Source of the DNA: Pseudomonas sp. SJZ074
GTDB lineage: Bacteria > Pseudomonadota > Gammaproteobacteria > Pseudomonadales > Pseudomonadaceae
Length of the DNA stretch: 37,987 nt
Assembly (NCBI RefSeq): GCF_007828215.1
Contig: NZ_VIUE01000042.1
Span: forward strand, 1-37,987
Direction: 5' to 3'
The notes under the pieces were generated by a model. That model ran no database searches. It worked only from the letters and a program-made list of their open reading frames with translations, and was not told the DNA's origin. The translations under genes were made by a program, and so were the position numbers. Numbering within the stretch: position 1 is the first letter of the stretch; each line of letters starts with the position of its first letter. Shown here in pieces: positions 25,022 to 32,071 of this stretch.

Positions 25022-25936
25022 TTAGCCTTTCAGCGCTTTCCAGGCCTTGCCCACCACCATCACCCCCGCCAGCACCACCGCTCCTGCGACAATCCCCGCC
25101 ACTGCATTGAGCAGCATTGGCACGATGAACCCGGCCCCGCCGGCACTGGCTGCCACGCCTTCGATCCAGTGATGCACCACTGGCACGCCATGGGTGAGGA
25201 TACCGCCGCCCACCAGGAACATCGCCGCCGTGCCGATTACCGACAGGCTTTTCATCATGTACGGTGCGGCACGCAGGATGGTGCCGCCGATGCTTCTGGC
25301 AACCTGCCCCGGCTTCCGGGTCAGCCACAGCCCCAGGTCATCGAGCTTGACGATCCCGGCCACCAGGCCGTAGACACCAACGGTCATGATCACAGCGATG
25401 CCCGATAGCACGATCACCTGCTGGGTCAGCGCAGCGTCGGCGACGGTGCCGAGGGTGATGGCGATGATCTCCGCCGACAGGATGAAATCGGTGCGCACGG
25501 CCCCCTTGATCTTGTCCTTCTCGAACGCCACCAGGTCCACCGCCGGATCGGCCACGGCCTCGACCAGTTGCGCATGTTCGGCCTGGTCTTCGGCCGGGCT
25601 GTGGAGAAACTTGTGGGCGAGTTTTTCGAACCCCTCGAAACACAGGTAGGCGCCACCCACCATCAACAACGGCGTCACCAGCCACGGCACGAAGGCACTA
25701 ATGGCCAGCGCCGACGGCACCAGAATCAGCTTGTTGATAAACGAGCCCTTCGCCACGGCCCAGACCACCGGCAGCTCGCGCTCGGCCCGTACACCAGACA
25801 CCTGCTGGGCGTTGAGTGCCAGATCGTCGCCGAGCACGCCGGCGGTTTTCTTGGCGGCCATCTTGGTCATCAGTGCGACATCGTCGAGCACGGTGGCGAT
25901 GTCGTCGATCAACACCAGCAAACTGCTTCCGGCCAT
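25022..25936 (-). CDS. DUF808 family membrane protein (YedI-like)
   Basis: This 304-residue inner-membrane protein starts MAGSSLLVLIDDIATVLDDV, the typical DUF808 N terminus, followed by KMAAKKTAGVLGDDLALNAQ. About five or six hydrophobic segments follow, and a central soluble region carries FEKDKIKGAVRTDFILSAEI, which is strongly conserved in the family. E. coli YedI belongs here; no function is established to my knowledge. It is divergent from the TetR regulator gene (131-bp gap), so regulation by that neighbour is possible but unproven. Confidence 0.88.
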   Translation of the reverse strand: MAGSSLLVLIDDIATVLDDVALMTKMAAKKTAGVLGDDLALNAQQVSGVRAERELPVVWAVAKGSFINKLILVPSALAISAFVPWLVTPLLMVGGAYLCFEGFEKLAHKFLHSPAEDQAEHAQLVEAVADPAVDLVAFEKDKIKGAVRTDFILSAEIIAITLGTVADAALTQQVIVLSGIAVIMTVGVYGLVAGIVKLDDLGLWLTRKPGQVARSIGGTILRAAPYMMKSLSVIGTAAMFLVGGGILTHGVPVVHHWIEGVAASAGGAGFIVPMLLNAVAGIVAGAVVLAGVMVVGKAWKALKG

Positions 25937-26067
25937 GGTGGGGCTCCTTGAATGATAATGCCGCGCAGCATACCGCGAGCCGCCGTGCCACGGGGCATTC
26001 TTGAGCGTCGCGCGAGGCCGGTGCTACCATGCGCCACCGCCAGAACAGGCAAGGAACCCCTGGGTTT

Positions 26068-26673
26068 ATGAGCACTATCCGCGAGCGCAACAAAGAACTC
26101 ATCCTGCGTGCCGCCAGCGAGGAATTTGCCGACAAGGGCTTCGCGGCGACCAAGACCAGCGACATCGCGGCCAAGGCGGGCCTGCCCAAACCCAACGTCT
26201 ATTACTATTTCAAATCCAAGGAAAACCTCTACCGCGAGGTCCTGGAAAGCATCATCGAGCCGATCCTCCAGGCCTCGACCCCGTTCAACGCCGACGGCGT
26301 ACCCGGCGAAGTGCTGAGCCACTACGTCCGCTCCAAGATCCGCATTTCCCGCGACCTGCCCTTCGCCTCGAAAGTCTTCGCCAGCGAGATCATGCACGGC
26401 GCCCCCCACCTGAGCCCCGACCTGGTGGAACAACTCAACGCCCAGGCCCGGCACAACATCGACTGCATCCAGACCTGGATCGACCGCGGCCAGATCGCCC
26501 CGATCGACCCCAACCACCTGATGTTCAGCATCTGGGCCGCCACCCAGACCTATGCCGACTTCGACTGGCAGATCACCGCCATCACCGGCAAGGCGAAGCT
26601 GGATGAGGCCGATTATGAAGCGGCGGCGCAAACGATTATCCGGTTGGTGTTGAAGGGGTGTGAGTTGGACTGA
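26068..26673 (+). CDS. TetR-family regulator, RutR-like
   Basis: This 201-residue regulator has an N-terminal TetR helix-turn-helix (about residues 31-50, SDIAAKAGLPKPNVYYYFKS). Its C-terminal half resembles E. coli RutR: SRDLPFASKVFASEIMHGAP and IAPIDPNHLMFSIWAATQTY align with RutR segments I recall. RutR senses uracil and thymine and controls pyrimidine and purine catabolism. The ATG at 26068 gives the usual length; an upstream ATG at 26029 would add 13 unlikely residues. It lies near the glyoxylate (gcl) genes, and a similar regulator is near gcl in other pseudomonads as I recall, so a link to purine or glyoxylate metabolism is plausible. The ligand is not known. Confidence 0.85.
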   Translation: MSTIRERNKELILRAASEEFADKGFAATKTSDIAAKAGLPKPNVYYYFKSKENLYREVLESIIEPILQASTPFNADGVPGEVLSHYVRSKIRISRDLPFASKVFASEIMHGAPHLSPDLVEQLNAQARHNIDCIQTWIDRGQIAPIDPNHLMFSIWAATQTYADFDWQITAITGKAKLDEADYEAAAQTIIRLVLKGCELD

Positions 26674-26689
26674 GGAACTGCGGAGCCCA

Positions 26690-26780
26690 TTCGCGGACAA
26701 GCCCGCTCCCACATGGGATCTGCGATGTTCAGACATTTTGTGTCCACCACCAACGCTGTGGGAGCAGGCTTGCTCGCGAA
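26690..26780. repeat. REP doublet, outward type, downstream of the RAYT gene
   Basis: Two inverted REP units (26690-26713 and 26757-26780) face outward: the pair starts TTCGCG...CCCACA and ends TGTGGG...CGCGAA. The spacer contains GTTCAGACATTTTGTGTCCA. It ends 20 bp before the RAYT stop codon and is nearly identical in layout and spacer to the doublet at 27356-27447. Confidence 0.92.
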
Positions 26781-26800
26781 TGGCGGCACTCGCTTTCATG

Positions 26801-27259
26801 TCATACCCAGATCGCATCCCACAACGGATAGTCGCCAAGCCGCTTCACCAATCCTGCCCGCAATGGATTGGCAACCACATATCGAGCTAGTTTCACCAGA
26901 TCCTCCTCACGCCGTAACGCGCGGTCATGGTATCCGTGCTGCCAAAGGCTCCCCGTCCTGCCAGTCGCCTCATTTACCTCCCTGGCACTTAAAGATTTCA
27001 TCCGACACATCAATTCCCCCAGCGACCCACGATGCAATTGGACCAACCAGTGGAAATGGTCGGGCATGACGACAAATGCGAGGGAGTCGGCGATGCCCTG
27101 CCTTTGCACATTCCTGAAGTGGCGAATGACCAACCTGCCTAGACCATAGTTCTGGAAGACAGGCTCACGCTTGCGCGTGTTAGCTGTCAGTAAATAAATA
27201 CGGTTTTGCTCTGCATATCGACCAATGCGCAGACGGTGTGAAGCTGAGCGTTCAGGCAT
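26801..27259 (-). CDS. REP-associated tyrosine transposase (RAYT, TnpA-REP family)
   Basis: This 152-residue protein is a Y1-type HUH nuclease. The metal-binding motif is His68-Phe-His70 in VVMPDHFHWLVQL, and the likely nucleophile is Tyr110 in WQHGYHDRALRREEDLVKLA, followed by the conserved YVVANPLRAGLV. RAYTs are single-copy, domesticated relatives of IS200/IS605 transposases that bind and cleave REP sequences and are thought to spread REPINs. The protein looks intact for the family. The gene is bracketed by two near-identical REP doublets, as expected for a RAYT and its cognate repeats. It interrupts the space between the TetR gene and the glyoxylate genes. Confidence 0.93.
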   Translation of the reverse strand: MPERSASHRLRIGRYAEQNRIYLLTANTRKREPVFQNYGLGRLVIRHFRNVQRQGIADSLAFVVMPDHFHWLVQLHRGSLGELMCRMKSLSAREVNEATGRTGSLWQHGYHDRALRREEDLVKLARYVVANPLRAGLVKRLGDYPLWDAIWV

Positions 27260-27355
27260 TGCATTGCCTTTCTTTCAATGAAGTTCTGAAAGGCTAGTGC
27301 TGTGAATGCAGCATCGTTACCTGACTCTTTGCCTGGATGTGTCTGGTCGATCGTT

Positions 27356-27447
27356 TTCGCGAGCAAGCCCGCTCCCACAGAGGATTTGCAGTGTTCAGAC
27401 ATTTTGTGTCCACCGTTGAAACCTGTGGGAGCGGGCTTGCTCGCGAA
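27356..27447. repeat. REP doublet, outward type, upstream of the RAYT gene
   Basis: Units at 27356-27379 and 27424-27447 face outward around a spacer with the same GTTCAGACATTTTGTGTCCA segment as the doublet on the other side of the RAYT gene. It lies 96 bp upstream of the RAYT start and 32 bp past the end of the GlcG-like gene. Confidence 0.92.
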
Positions 27448-27479
27448 GAGGCAAGTCAACTCATCGCAAAATCAAACAG

Positions 27480-27911
27480 CTACCCCGCATCCGCCATCAA
27501 CCCAACCCCCTCCACCGCCCGGATCGCCACCTGCTCATCGATATCCGACAGATCACCGCTGATACCCACCGCGCCCAGGACTGTGCCGTCCTGATCCCTG
27601 ATCAACACACCACCCGGAACCGGCACGACGCAGCCCTGCCCCAGGCTGTTCAATGCGGCGATGAACGCTGGGCGTTGTTGGGCGTCCTGGGCCAACAGGC
27701 GTGAGCCTTTACCCAGGGCAACAGCACCCCAGGCCTTGCCGACGGCGATCTGAGGACGGAGCAGGCTCGCGCCGTCTTCGCGCTGCAGGGCGATCAAGTG
27801 CCCACCGCTGTCCAGGACCGCGACGGTCAAGGGTGCCGCGTTGATTTCACGGCCCGCGACAAGGGCTCGCTCCGCCAGGTTGATGGCGACGTTCAAGGTT
27901 AGAGCGCTCAT
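27480..27911 (-). CDS. GlcG/HbpS-family protein
   Basis: This 143-residue cytosolic protein fits the GlcG/HbpS (DUF336) family: LTVAVLDSGGHLIALQRED (residues 28-46), the SLLRPQIAVGKAW helix and VPVPGGVLIRDQDGTVLGAVGISGD near the C terminus. Members accompany glycolate, glyoxylate or diol metabolism genes, and HbpS binds haem, but the role here is unknown. It is divergent from gcl across a 267-bp spacer, so the two are probably co-regulated. The ATG at 27911 is chosen for its ribosome site (AAGGA, 9 nt) and because the open frame upstream is not family-like. Confidence 0.85.
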   Translation of the reverse strand: MSALTLNVAINLAERALVAGREINAAPLTVAVLDSGGHLIALQREDGASLLRPQIAVGKAWGAVALGKGSRLLAQDAQQRPAFIAALNSLGQGCVVPVPGGVLIRDQDGTVLGAVGISGDLSDIDEQVAIRAVEGVGLMADAG

Positions 27912-28003
27912 GGATGCTGTCCTTCTTTTGTTGTTGGAAAGCTTTCTGGGTTTCACCTTCTGGGAAACCTCACACAACAAATAGAACACAATCAAATAAC
28001 ATT

Positions 28004-28013
28004 TTGTATACAA
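28004..28013. promoter_or_regulatory. Palindromic operator candidate, GlcG-side copy
   Basis: TTGTATACAA is a perfect 10-bp palindrome in the middle of the divergent spacer. The form TTGTATACAA is typical of operators of FadR-subfamily GntR regulators (for example VanR sites). The assignment is by resemblance. Confidence 0.55.
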
Positions 28014-28142
28014 TAATCCTCGTAAAACACCACAAGCGACGATAAGTCGCAGGGTTATCGGCCTTCCGACGAATGAAGCAGGCAGTTGAGGAAAAGGATT
28101 GACCTGCAGCGCTCGCCATGAATAAACTCGCCGAAAAACCAC

Positions 28143-28152
28143 TTGTATACAA
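28143..28152. promoter_or_regulatory. Palindromic operator candidate, gcl-side copy
   Basis: This is an identical TTGTATACAA palindrome, centred about 31 bp upstream of the gcl start codon. Its position suits a repressor blocking gcl transcription. A GntR-type repressor of the gcl pathway, GclR, has been reported in P. putida as I recall; no such gene is in this window. Confidence 0.6.
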
Positions 28153-28178
28153 TTACAAAACGTAAGAGGCACAAAACA

Positions 28179-29954
28179 ATGAGCAAAATGAGAGCAATCG
28201 AAGCCGCCGTTCTGGTGATGCGCCGTGAAGGCGTGGACACTGCCTTCGGTATTCCGGGTGCCGCGATCAACCCGCTGTACTGCGCCCTACAGAAAGTCGG
28301 TGGCATCGATCATGTCCTCGCGCGCCACGTTGAAGGTGCCTCGCACATGGCTGAGGGCTACACCCGCACCAAGGCCGGCAACATCGGCGTCTGCATCGGC
28401 ACGTCGGGCCCGGCCGGCACCGACATGGTCACCGGGCTCTACAGCGCCTCGGCCGATTCGATCCCGATCCTGTGCATCACCGGGCAAGCCCCCCGTGCCC
28501 GCCTGCACAAGGAAGATTTCCAGGCAGTGGACATCACCAGCATCGTCAAGCCGGTGACCAAGTGGGCGACCACTGTCCTGGAACCGGGCCAAGTGCCCTA
28601 CGCGTTCCAGAAAGCGTTCTTCGAGATGCGCTCCGGCCGCCCCGGCCCGGTATTGATCGACCTGCCCTTCGATGTGCAGATGGCCGAGATCGAATTCGAC
28701 ATCGATACCTATCAGCCACTGCCGCTGGCCAAACCCGTGGCCAACCGTGCGCAGGTCGAGAAAGCCCTGGCGATGCTCGACCAGGCCGAACGGCCCTTGC
28801 TCGTGGCCGGTGGCGGCATCATCAACGCCGATGCCAGCGAGCTGTTGGTGGAGTTCGCCGAGTTGACCGGAATCCCGGTGATCCCCACGCTGATGGGCTG
28901 GGGCACGATTGCGGACGACCACCCGCTGATGGTCGGCATGGTCGGCCTGCAGACGTCCCACCGCTACGGCAATGCGACGCTGCTCAAGTCGGACCTGGTG
29001 CTAGGCGTCGGCAACCGCTGGGCCAACCGTCACACCGGTTCGGTGGATGTCTACACCGAAGGTCGCCGGTTCATTCATGTCGACATCGAACCGACCCAGA
29101 TCGGCCGCGTGTTCACCCCGGACCTGGGCATCGTCTCCGACGCCGCCTCGGCGCTGACGGTGTTCATCGAAGTCGCCCGCGAATGGCAGGCCGCCGGCAA
29201 ACTGAAGAACCGCAGCGCCTGGTTGCAGGACTGCCAGCAGCGCAAGGCCAGCCTGCAACGCAAGACGCACTTCGACAATGTGCCGGTCAAGCCCCAGCGC
29301 GTGTACGAAGAAATGAACCAGGTGTTCGGCAAGGACACCTGCTACGTCAGCACCATCGGCCTGTCGCAGATCGCCGGGGCGCAGTTCTTGCACGTCTACA
29401 AGCCACGCCACTGGATCAACTGCGGCCAGGCCGGTCCGTTGGGCTGGACCATTCCGGCCGCGCTGGGGGTAGTCAAGGCCGATCCGAGCCGCAAGGTCGT
29501 GGCCTTGTCGGGAGACTACGACTTCCAGTTCATGATCGAAGAACTGGCCGTGGGTGCTCAGTTCAAGCTGCCGTACATCCACGTCGTGGTGAACAACTCC
29601 TACCTGGGCCTGATTCGCCAGGCGCAGCGCGGGTTCGACATGGACTACTGCGTACAGCTGTCCTTCGACAACCTCAACGCGCCGGAGCTCAACGGTTATG
29701 GGGTGGACCACATCGCCGTCGCCGAGGGCCTGGGCTGCAAGGCGCTGCGGGTGTTCGAACCGTCCGCCATCCAGCCGGCGCTGCGCAAGGCCCAGGAAAT
29801 GATCGAGGAGTTCAAGGTGCCGGTGATCGTCGAGGTCATCCTCGAGCGGGTGACCAATATTTCCATGGGTACCGAGATCAACGCCGTCAACGAATTCGAA
29901 GACCTGGCACTGGTGGGCAACGACGCGCCGACGGCCATTTCGTTGCTCGATTGA
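28179..29954 (+). CDS. gcl: Glyoxylate carboligase (tartronate-semialdehyde synthase)
   Basis: Gcl (591 residues) joins two glyoxylates to tartronate semialdehyde and CO2 using thiamine diphosphate and FAD. The protein follows E. coli Gcl closely: MSKMRAIEAA at the start, FGIPGAAINPLY, RHVEGASHMAEGY and GTSGPAGTDM. As in E. coli, residue 51 is Val where other ThDP enzymes have the activating Glu, a hallmark of Gcl. The ThDP-binding motif begins SGDYDFQFMIEEL. The ATG at 28179 matches the family start; the frame upstream crosses the palindrome. It heads the apparent operon gcl-hyi-glxR-ttuD-pyk for growth on glyoxylate from purines, glycolate or ethylene glycol. Confidence 0.97.
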   Translation: MSKMRAIEAAVLVMRREGVDTAFGIPGAAINPLYCALQKVGGIDHVLARHVEGASHMAEGYTRTKAGNIGVCIGTSGPAGTDMVTGLYSASADSIPILCITGQAPRARLHKEDFQAVDITSIVKPVTKWATTVLEPGQVPYAFQKAFFEMRSGRPGPVLIDLPFDVQMAEIEFDIDTYQPLPLAKPVANRAQVEKALAMLDQAERPLLVAGGGIINADASELLVEFAELTGIPVIPTLMGWGTIADDHPLMVGMVGLQTSHRYGNATLLKSDLVLGVGNRWANRHTGSVDVYTEGRRFIHVDIEPTQIGRVFTPDLGIVSDAASALTVFIEVAREWQAAGKLKNRSAWLQDCQQRKASLQRKTHFDNVPVKPQRVYEEMNQVFGKDTCYVSTIGLSQIAGAQFLHVYKPRHWINCGQAGPLGWTIPAALGVVKADPSRKVVALSGDYDFQFMIEELAVGAQFKLPYIHVVVNNSYLGLIRQAQRGFDMDYCVQLSFDNLNAPELNGYGVDHIAVAEGLGCKALRVFEPSAIQPALRKAQEMIEEFKVPVIVEVILERVTNISMGTEINAVNEFEDLALVGNDAPTAISLLD

Positions 29955-29970
29955 CTACTGACATCCCCTC

Positions 29971-30059
29971 TGTGGGAGCGAGCCTGCTCGCGAAGGCGTC
30001 ATGTCAGTTGGCATATGTGTAGCTGACCCACGGCTATCGCGAGCTGGCTCGCTCCCACA
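29971..30059. repeat. REP doublet (REPIN), inward type, between gcl and hyi
   Basis: This 89-bp inverted pair starts TGTGGGAGCGAGCC and ends in GCTCGCTCCCACA, with TGTCAG and CTGAC in the spacer. It lies 16 bp after the gcl stop and 32 bp before the hyi start. Confidence 0.9.
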
Positions 30060-30091
30060 GGGGACCTGCCAATTATTTACAGGAGATCACC

Positions 30092-30874
30092 ATGCCGCGT
30101 TTCGCCGCCAACCTGTCCATGCTGTTTACCGAGCAGGATTTCCTCGCCCGTTTCGAAGCGGCCGCCAAGGCCGGTTTCAGTGGGGTCGAGTACCTGTTCC
30201 CCTACGACTACAGTTCCACCGAACTCAAGGCCTTGCTCGACGCCCATGGCCTGACCCAAGTGCTGTTCAACCTGCCGGCCGGTGACTGGGCCAAGGGCGA
30301 GCGTGGCATTGCCTGCCTGCCGGACCGGGTCGAGGAGTTCCGCGCCGGCGTCGACCTGGCGATTGCCTACGCGCAGGTGCTGGGCAATACCCAGGTCAAC
30401 TGCCTGGCCGGGATCTGCCCGCAGAATTGCGACGAGGCCCTGGTGCGCAAGACCTTCGTCGCCAACCTGAAGTACGCCGCCGAGAAGCTTCAGGCCAAGG
30501 GCATCAGGTTGGTAATGGAAGCCATCAATACCCGCGACATCCCAGGCTTCTACCTGAACAACACCGCCCAGGCCCTGTCGATCCGCGAGCAGGTGGGCAG
30601 CGCCAACCTGTTTCTGCAATACGACATCTACCACATGCAGATCATGGAAGGTGACCTGGCCCGGACCCTGTCGGCGCACCTGGGCGAGATCAACCATGTG
30701 CAACTGGCGGACAACCCGGGACGCAACGAGCCGGGCACCGGCGAGATCAACTATCGCTTCCTGTTCGAACACCTGGACCGCATCGGCTACCAGGGTTGGG
30801 TCGGCTGCGAATACAAGCCGTTGACCACCACCGAGGCCGGCCTGAACTGGCTGAAAACCCATAACGCGATCTGA
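30092..30874 (+). CDS. hyi: Hydroxypyruvate isomerase
   Basis: Hyi (260 residues) interconverts hydroxypyruvate and tartronate semialdehyde. It is a xylose isomerase-like TIM barrel. Glu143 (VMEAINTRD) and Glu240 (WVGCEYKP) occupy the same numbers as the catalytic glutamates of E. coli Hyi, and Asp178 in QYDIYHMQIMEG is a metal ligand. AGGAG lies 6 nt before the ATG. It is the second gene of the gcl operon, with a REP doublet in each flanking gap. Its product can be drained by GlxR to glycerate. Confidence 0.95.
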   Translation: MPRFAANLSMLFTEQDFLARFEAAAKAGFSGVEYLFPYDYSSTELKALLDAHGLTQVLFNLPAGDWAKGERGIACLPDRVEEFRAGVDLAIAYAQVLGNTQVNCLAGICPQNCDEALVRKTFVANLKYAAEKLQAKGIRLVMEAINTRDIPGFYLNNTAQALSIREQVGSANLFLQYDIYHMQIMEGDLARTLSAHLGEINHVQLADNPGRNEPGTGEINYRFLFEHLDRIGYQGWVGCEYKPLTTTEAGLNWLKTHNAI

Positions 30875-30888
30875 CCCGGATCTTTCCT

Positions 30889-30977
30889 TGTGGGAGCGGG
30901 CTTGCTCGCGAAAGCGGTGGGCCAGACAACACATCTGTGACTGATACACCGCTTTCGCGAGCAAGCCCGCTCCCACA
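30889..30977. repeat. REP doublet (REPIN), inward type, between hyi and glxR
   Basis: This 89-bp pair starts 14 bp after the hyi stop. The spacer differs in sequence from neighbouring copies but keeps the facing REP units. Confidence 0.9.
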
Positions 30978-31031
30978 GAAAAGCAGTTCTCCATTTGCCT
31001 GAAGTAGCAAAAAAACAAGAGGATTTCCCCC

Positions 31032-31922
31032 ATGGCTAAAATCGGATTCATCGGCACCGGCATCATGGGTCACCCCATGGCTCTGAACCTGCAAAAAGCC
31101 GGGCACAGCCTGTTCCTGTCCCAACACCACGACCCGGCTCCCGCCGATCTGCTGGCCGCCGGCGCGGTGGCCCTGGCCAACCCGAAGGAAGTTGCCCAGG
31201 AAGCCGAGTTCATCATCGTCATGGTCCCGGACACCCCCCAGGTCGATGACGTGCTGTTCCGCGCCGACGGTGTCGCGGCGGGCGTGGGTTCGGGCAAGGT
31301 GGTGATCGACATGAGTTCGATCTCCCCCACCGCCACCAAGGCGTTCGCGACGAAGATCAATGAGAAAGGCGCGCAGTATCTCGATGCCCCGGTGTCCGGT
31401 GGCGAAGTCGGCGCCAAGGCCGCGACCCTGAGCATCATGGTCGGTGGCGACAACAGCGCTTTTGAACGCGCCCTGCCGCTGTTCCAGGCCATGGGCAAGA
31501 ACATCACCCTGGTGGGCGGCAACGGTGACGGCCAGACCGCCAAGGTCGCCAACCAGATCATCGTCGCCCTGAACATCCAGGCCGTGGCCGAAGCCCTGCT
31601 GTTCGCTTCGAAGAACGGCGCCGACCCGGCCAAGGTCCGTGAAGCCCTGATGGGCGGGTTTGCCTCGTCGAAGATCCTGGAAGTGCACGGCGAGCGCATG
31701 ATCAAGGGCACCTTCGACCCGGGCTTCCGCATCAGCCTGCACCAGAAGGACCTGAACCTGGCCCTGCAAGGTGCCCGGGAACTGAACATCAACCTGCCCA
31801 ACACCGCCAACGCCCAGCAAGTGTTCAGCACTTGCGCAGCCCTCGGCGGTAGCAATTGGGATCACTCGGCGCTGATCAAGGGGCTGGAGCACATGGCGAA
31901 TTTCTCGATTCGCGATAACTGA
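31032..31922 (+). CDS. glxR: Tartronate semialdehyde reductase
   Basis: GlxR (296 residues) reduces tartronate semialdehyde to D-glycerate with NAD(P)H. It belongs to the 3-hydroxyisobutyrate dehydrogenase family: N-terminal GFIGTGIMGHPMALNL nucleotide-binding motif, the substrate motif DAPVSGGEVGA (118-128) and the catalytic lysine Lys171 in GQTAKVANQ. The C-terminal all-alpha dimer domain is complete. GAGGA lies 8 nt before the ATG. Position after gcl and hyi separates it from generic members of the family. Confidence 0.95.
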   Translation: MAKIGFIGTGIMGHPMALNLQKAGHSLFLSQHHDPAPADLLAAGAVALANPKEVAQEAEFIIVMVPDTPQVDDVLFRADGVAAGVGSGKVVIDMSSISPTATKAFATKINEKGAQYLDAPVSGGEVGAKAATLSIMVGGDNSAFERALPLFQAMGKNITLVGGNGDGQTAKVANQIIVALNIQAVAEALLFASKNGADPAKVREALMGGFASSKILEVHGERMIKGTFDPGFRISLHQKDLNLALQGARELNINLPNTANAQQVFSTCAALGGSNWDHSALIKGLEHMANFSIRDN

Positions 31923-31938
31923 CCCACCACCACCCCCT

Positions 31939-32027
31939 TGTGGGAGCGGGCTTGCTCGCGAAAGCAATTTACCTGTCACTGAAGTATTGACTGACACACT
32001 GCCTTCGCGAGCAAGCTCGCTCCCACA
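31939..32027. repeat. REP doublet (REPIN), inward type, between glxR and ttuD
   Basis: This 89-bp inverted pair begins 16 bp after the glxR stop and ends 44 bp before the ttuD start. It is the third doublet in successive gaps of the same operon. Confidence 0.9.
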
Positions 32028-32071
32028 AGGGATCTGCGTTGAATTCAAATAATAAGAATCGGGAGCCCGCC

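Larger units (their letters stand above)
26690..27447. mobile_element. RAYT-REPIN unit
   Basis: The unit comprises the transposase gene on the minus strand and one outward-type REP doublet on each side, both in the same orientation. It resembles the RAYT/REP loci (REPtrons) of fluorescent pseudomonads. No target-site duplication could be identified by eye. Confidence 0.75.
27912..28178. promoter_or_regulatory. Divergent control region of the GlcG-like gene and gcl
   Basis: This AT-rich 267-bp spacer stands out from its GC-rich surroundings. It holds two perfect 10-bp palindromes TTGTATACAA (28004-28013 and 28143-28152). The second lies 26 bp before the gcl start and probably overlaps its leader or promoter. 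I could not fix -35/-10 boxes with confidence. Confidence 0.65.
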
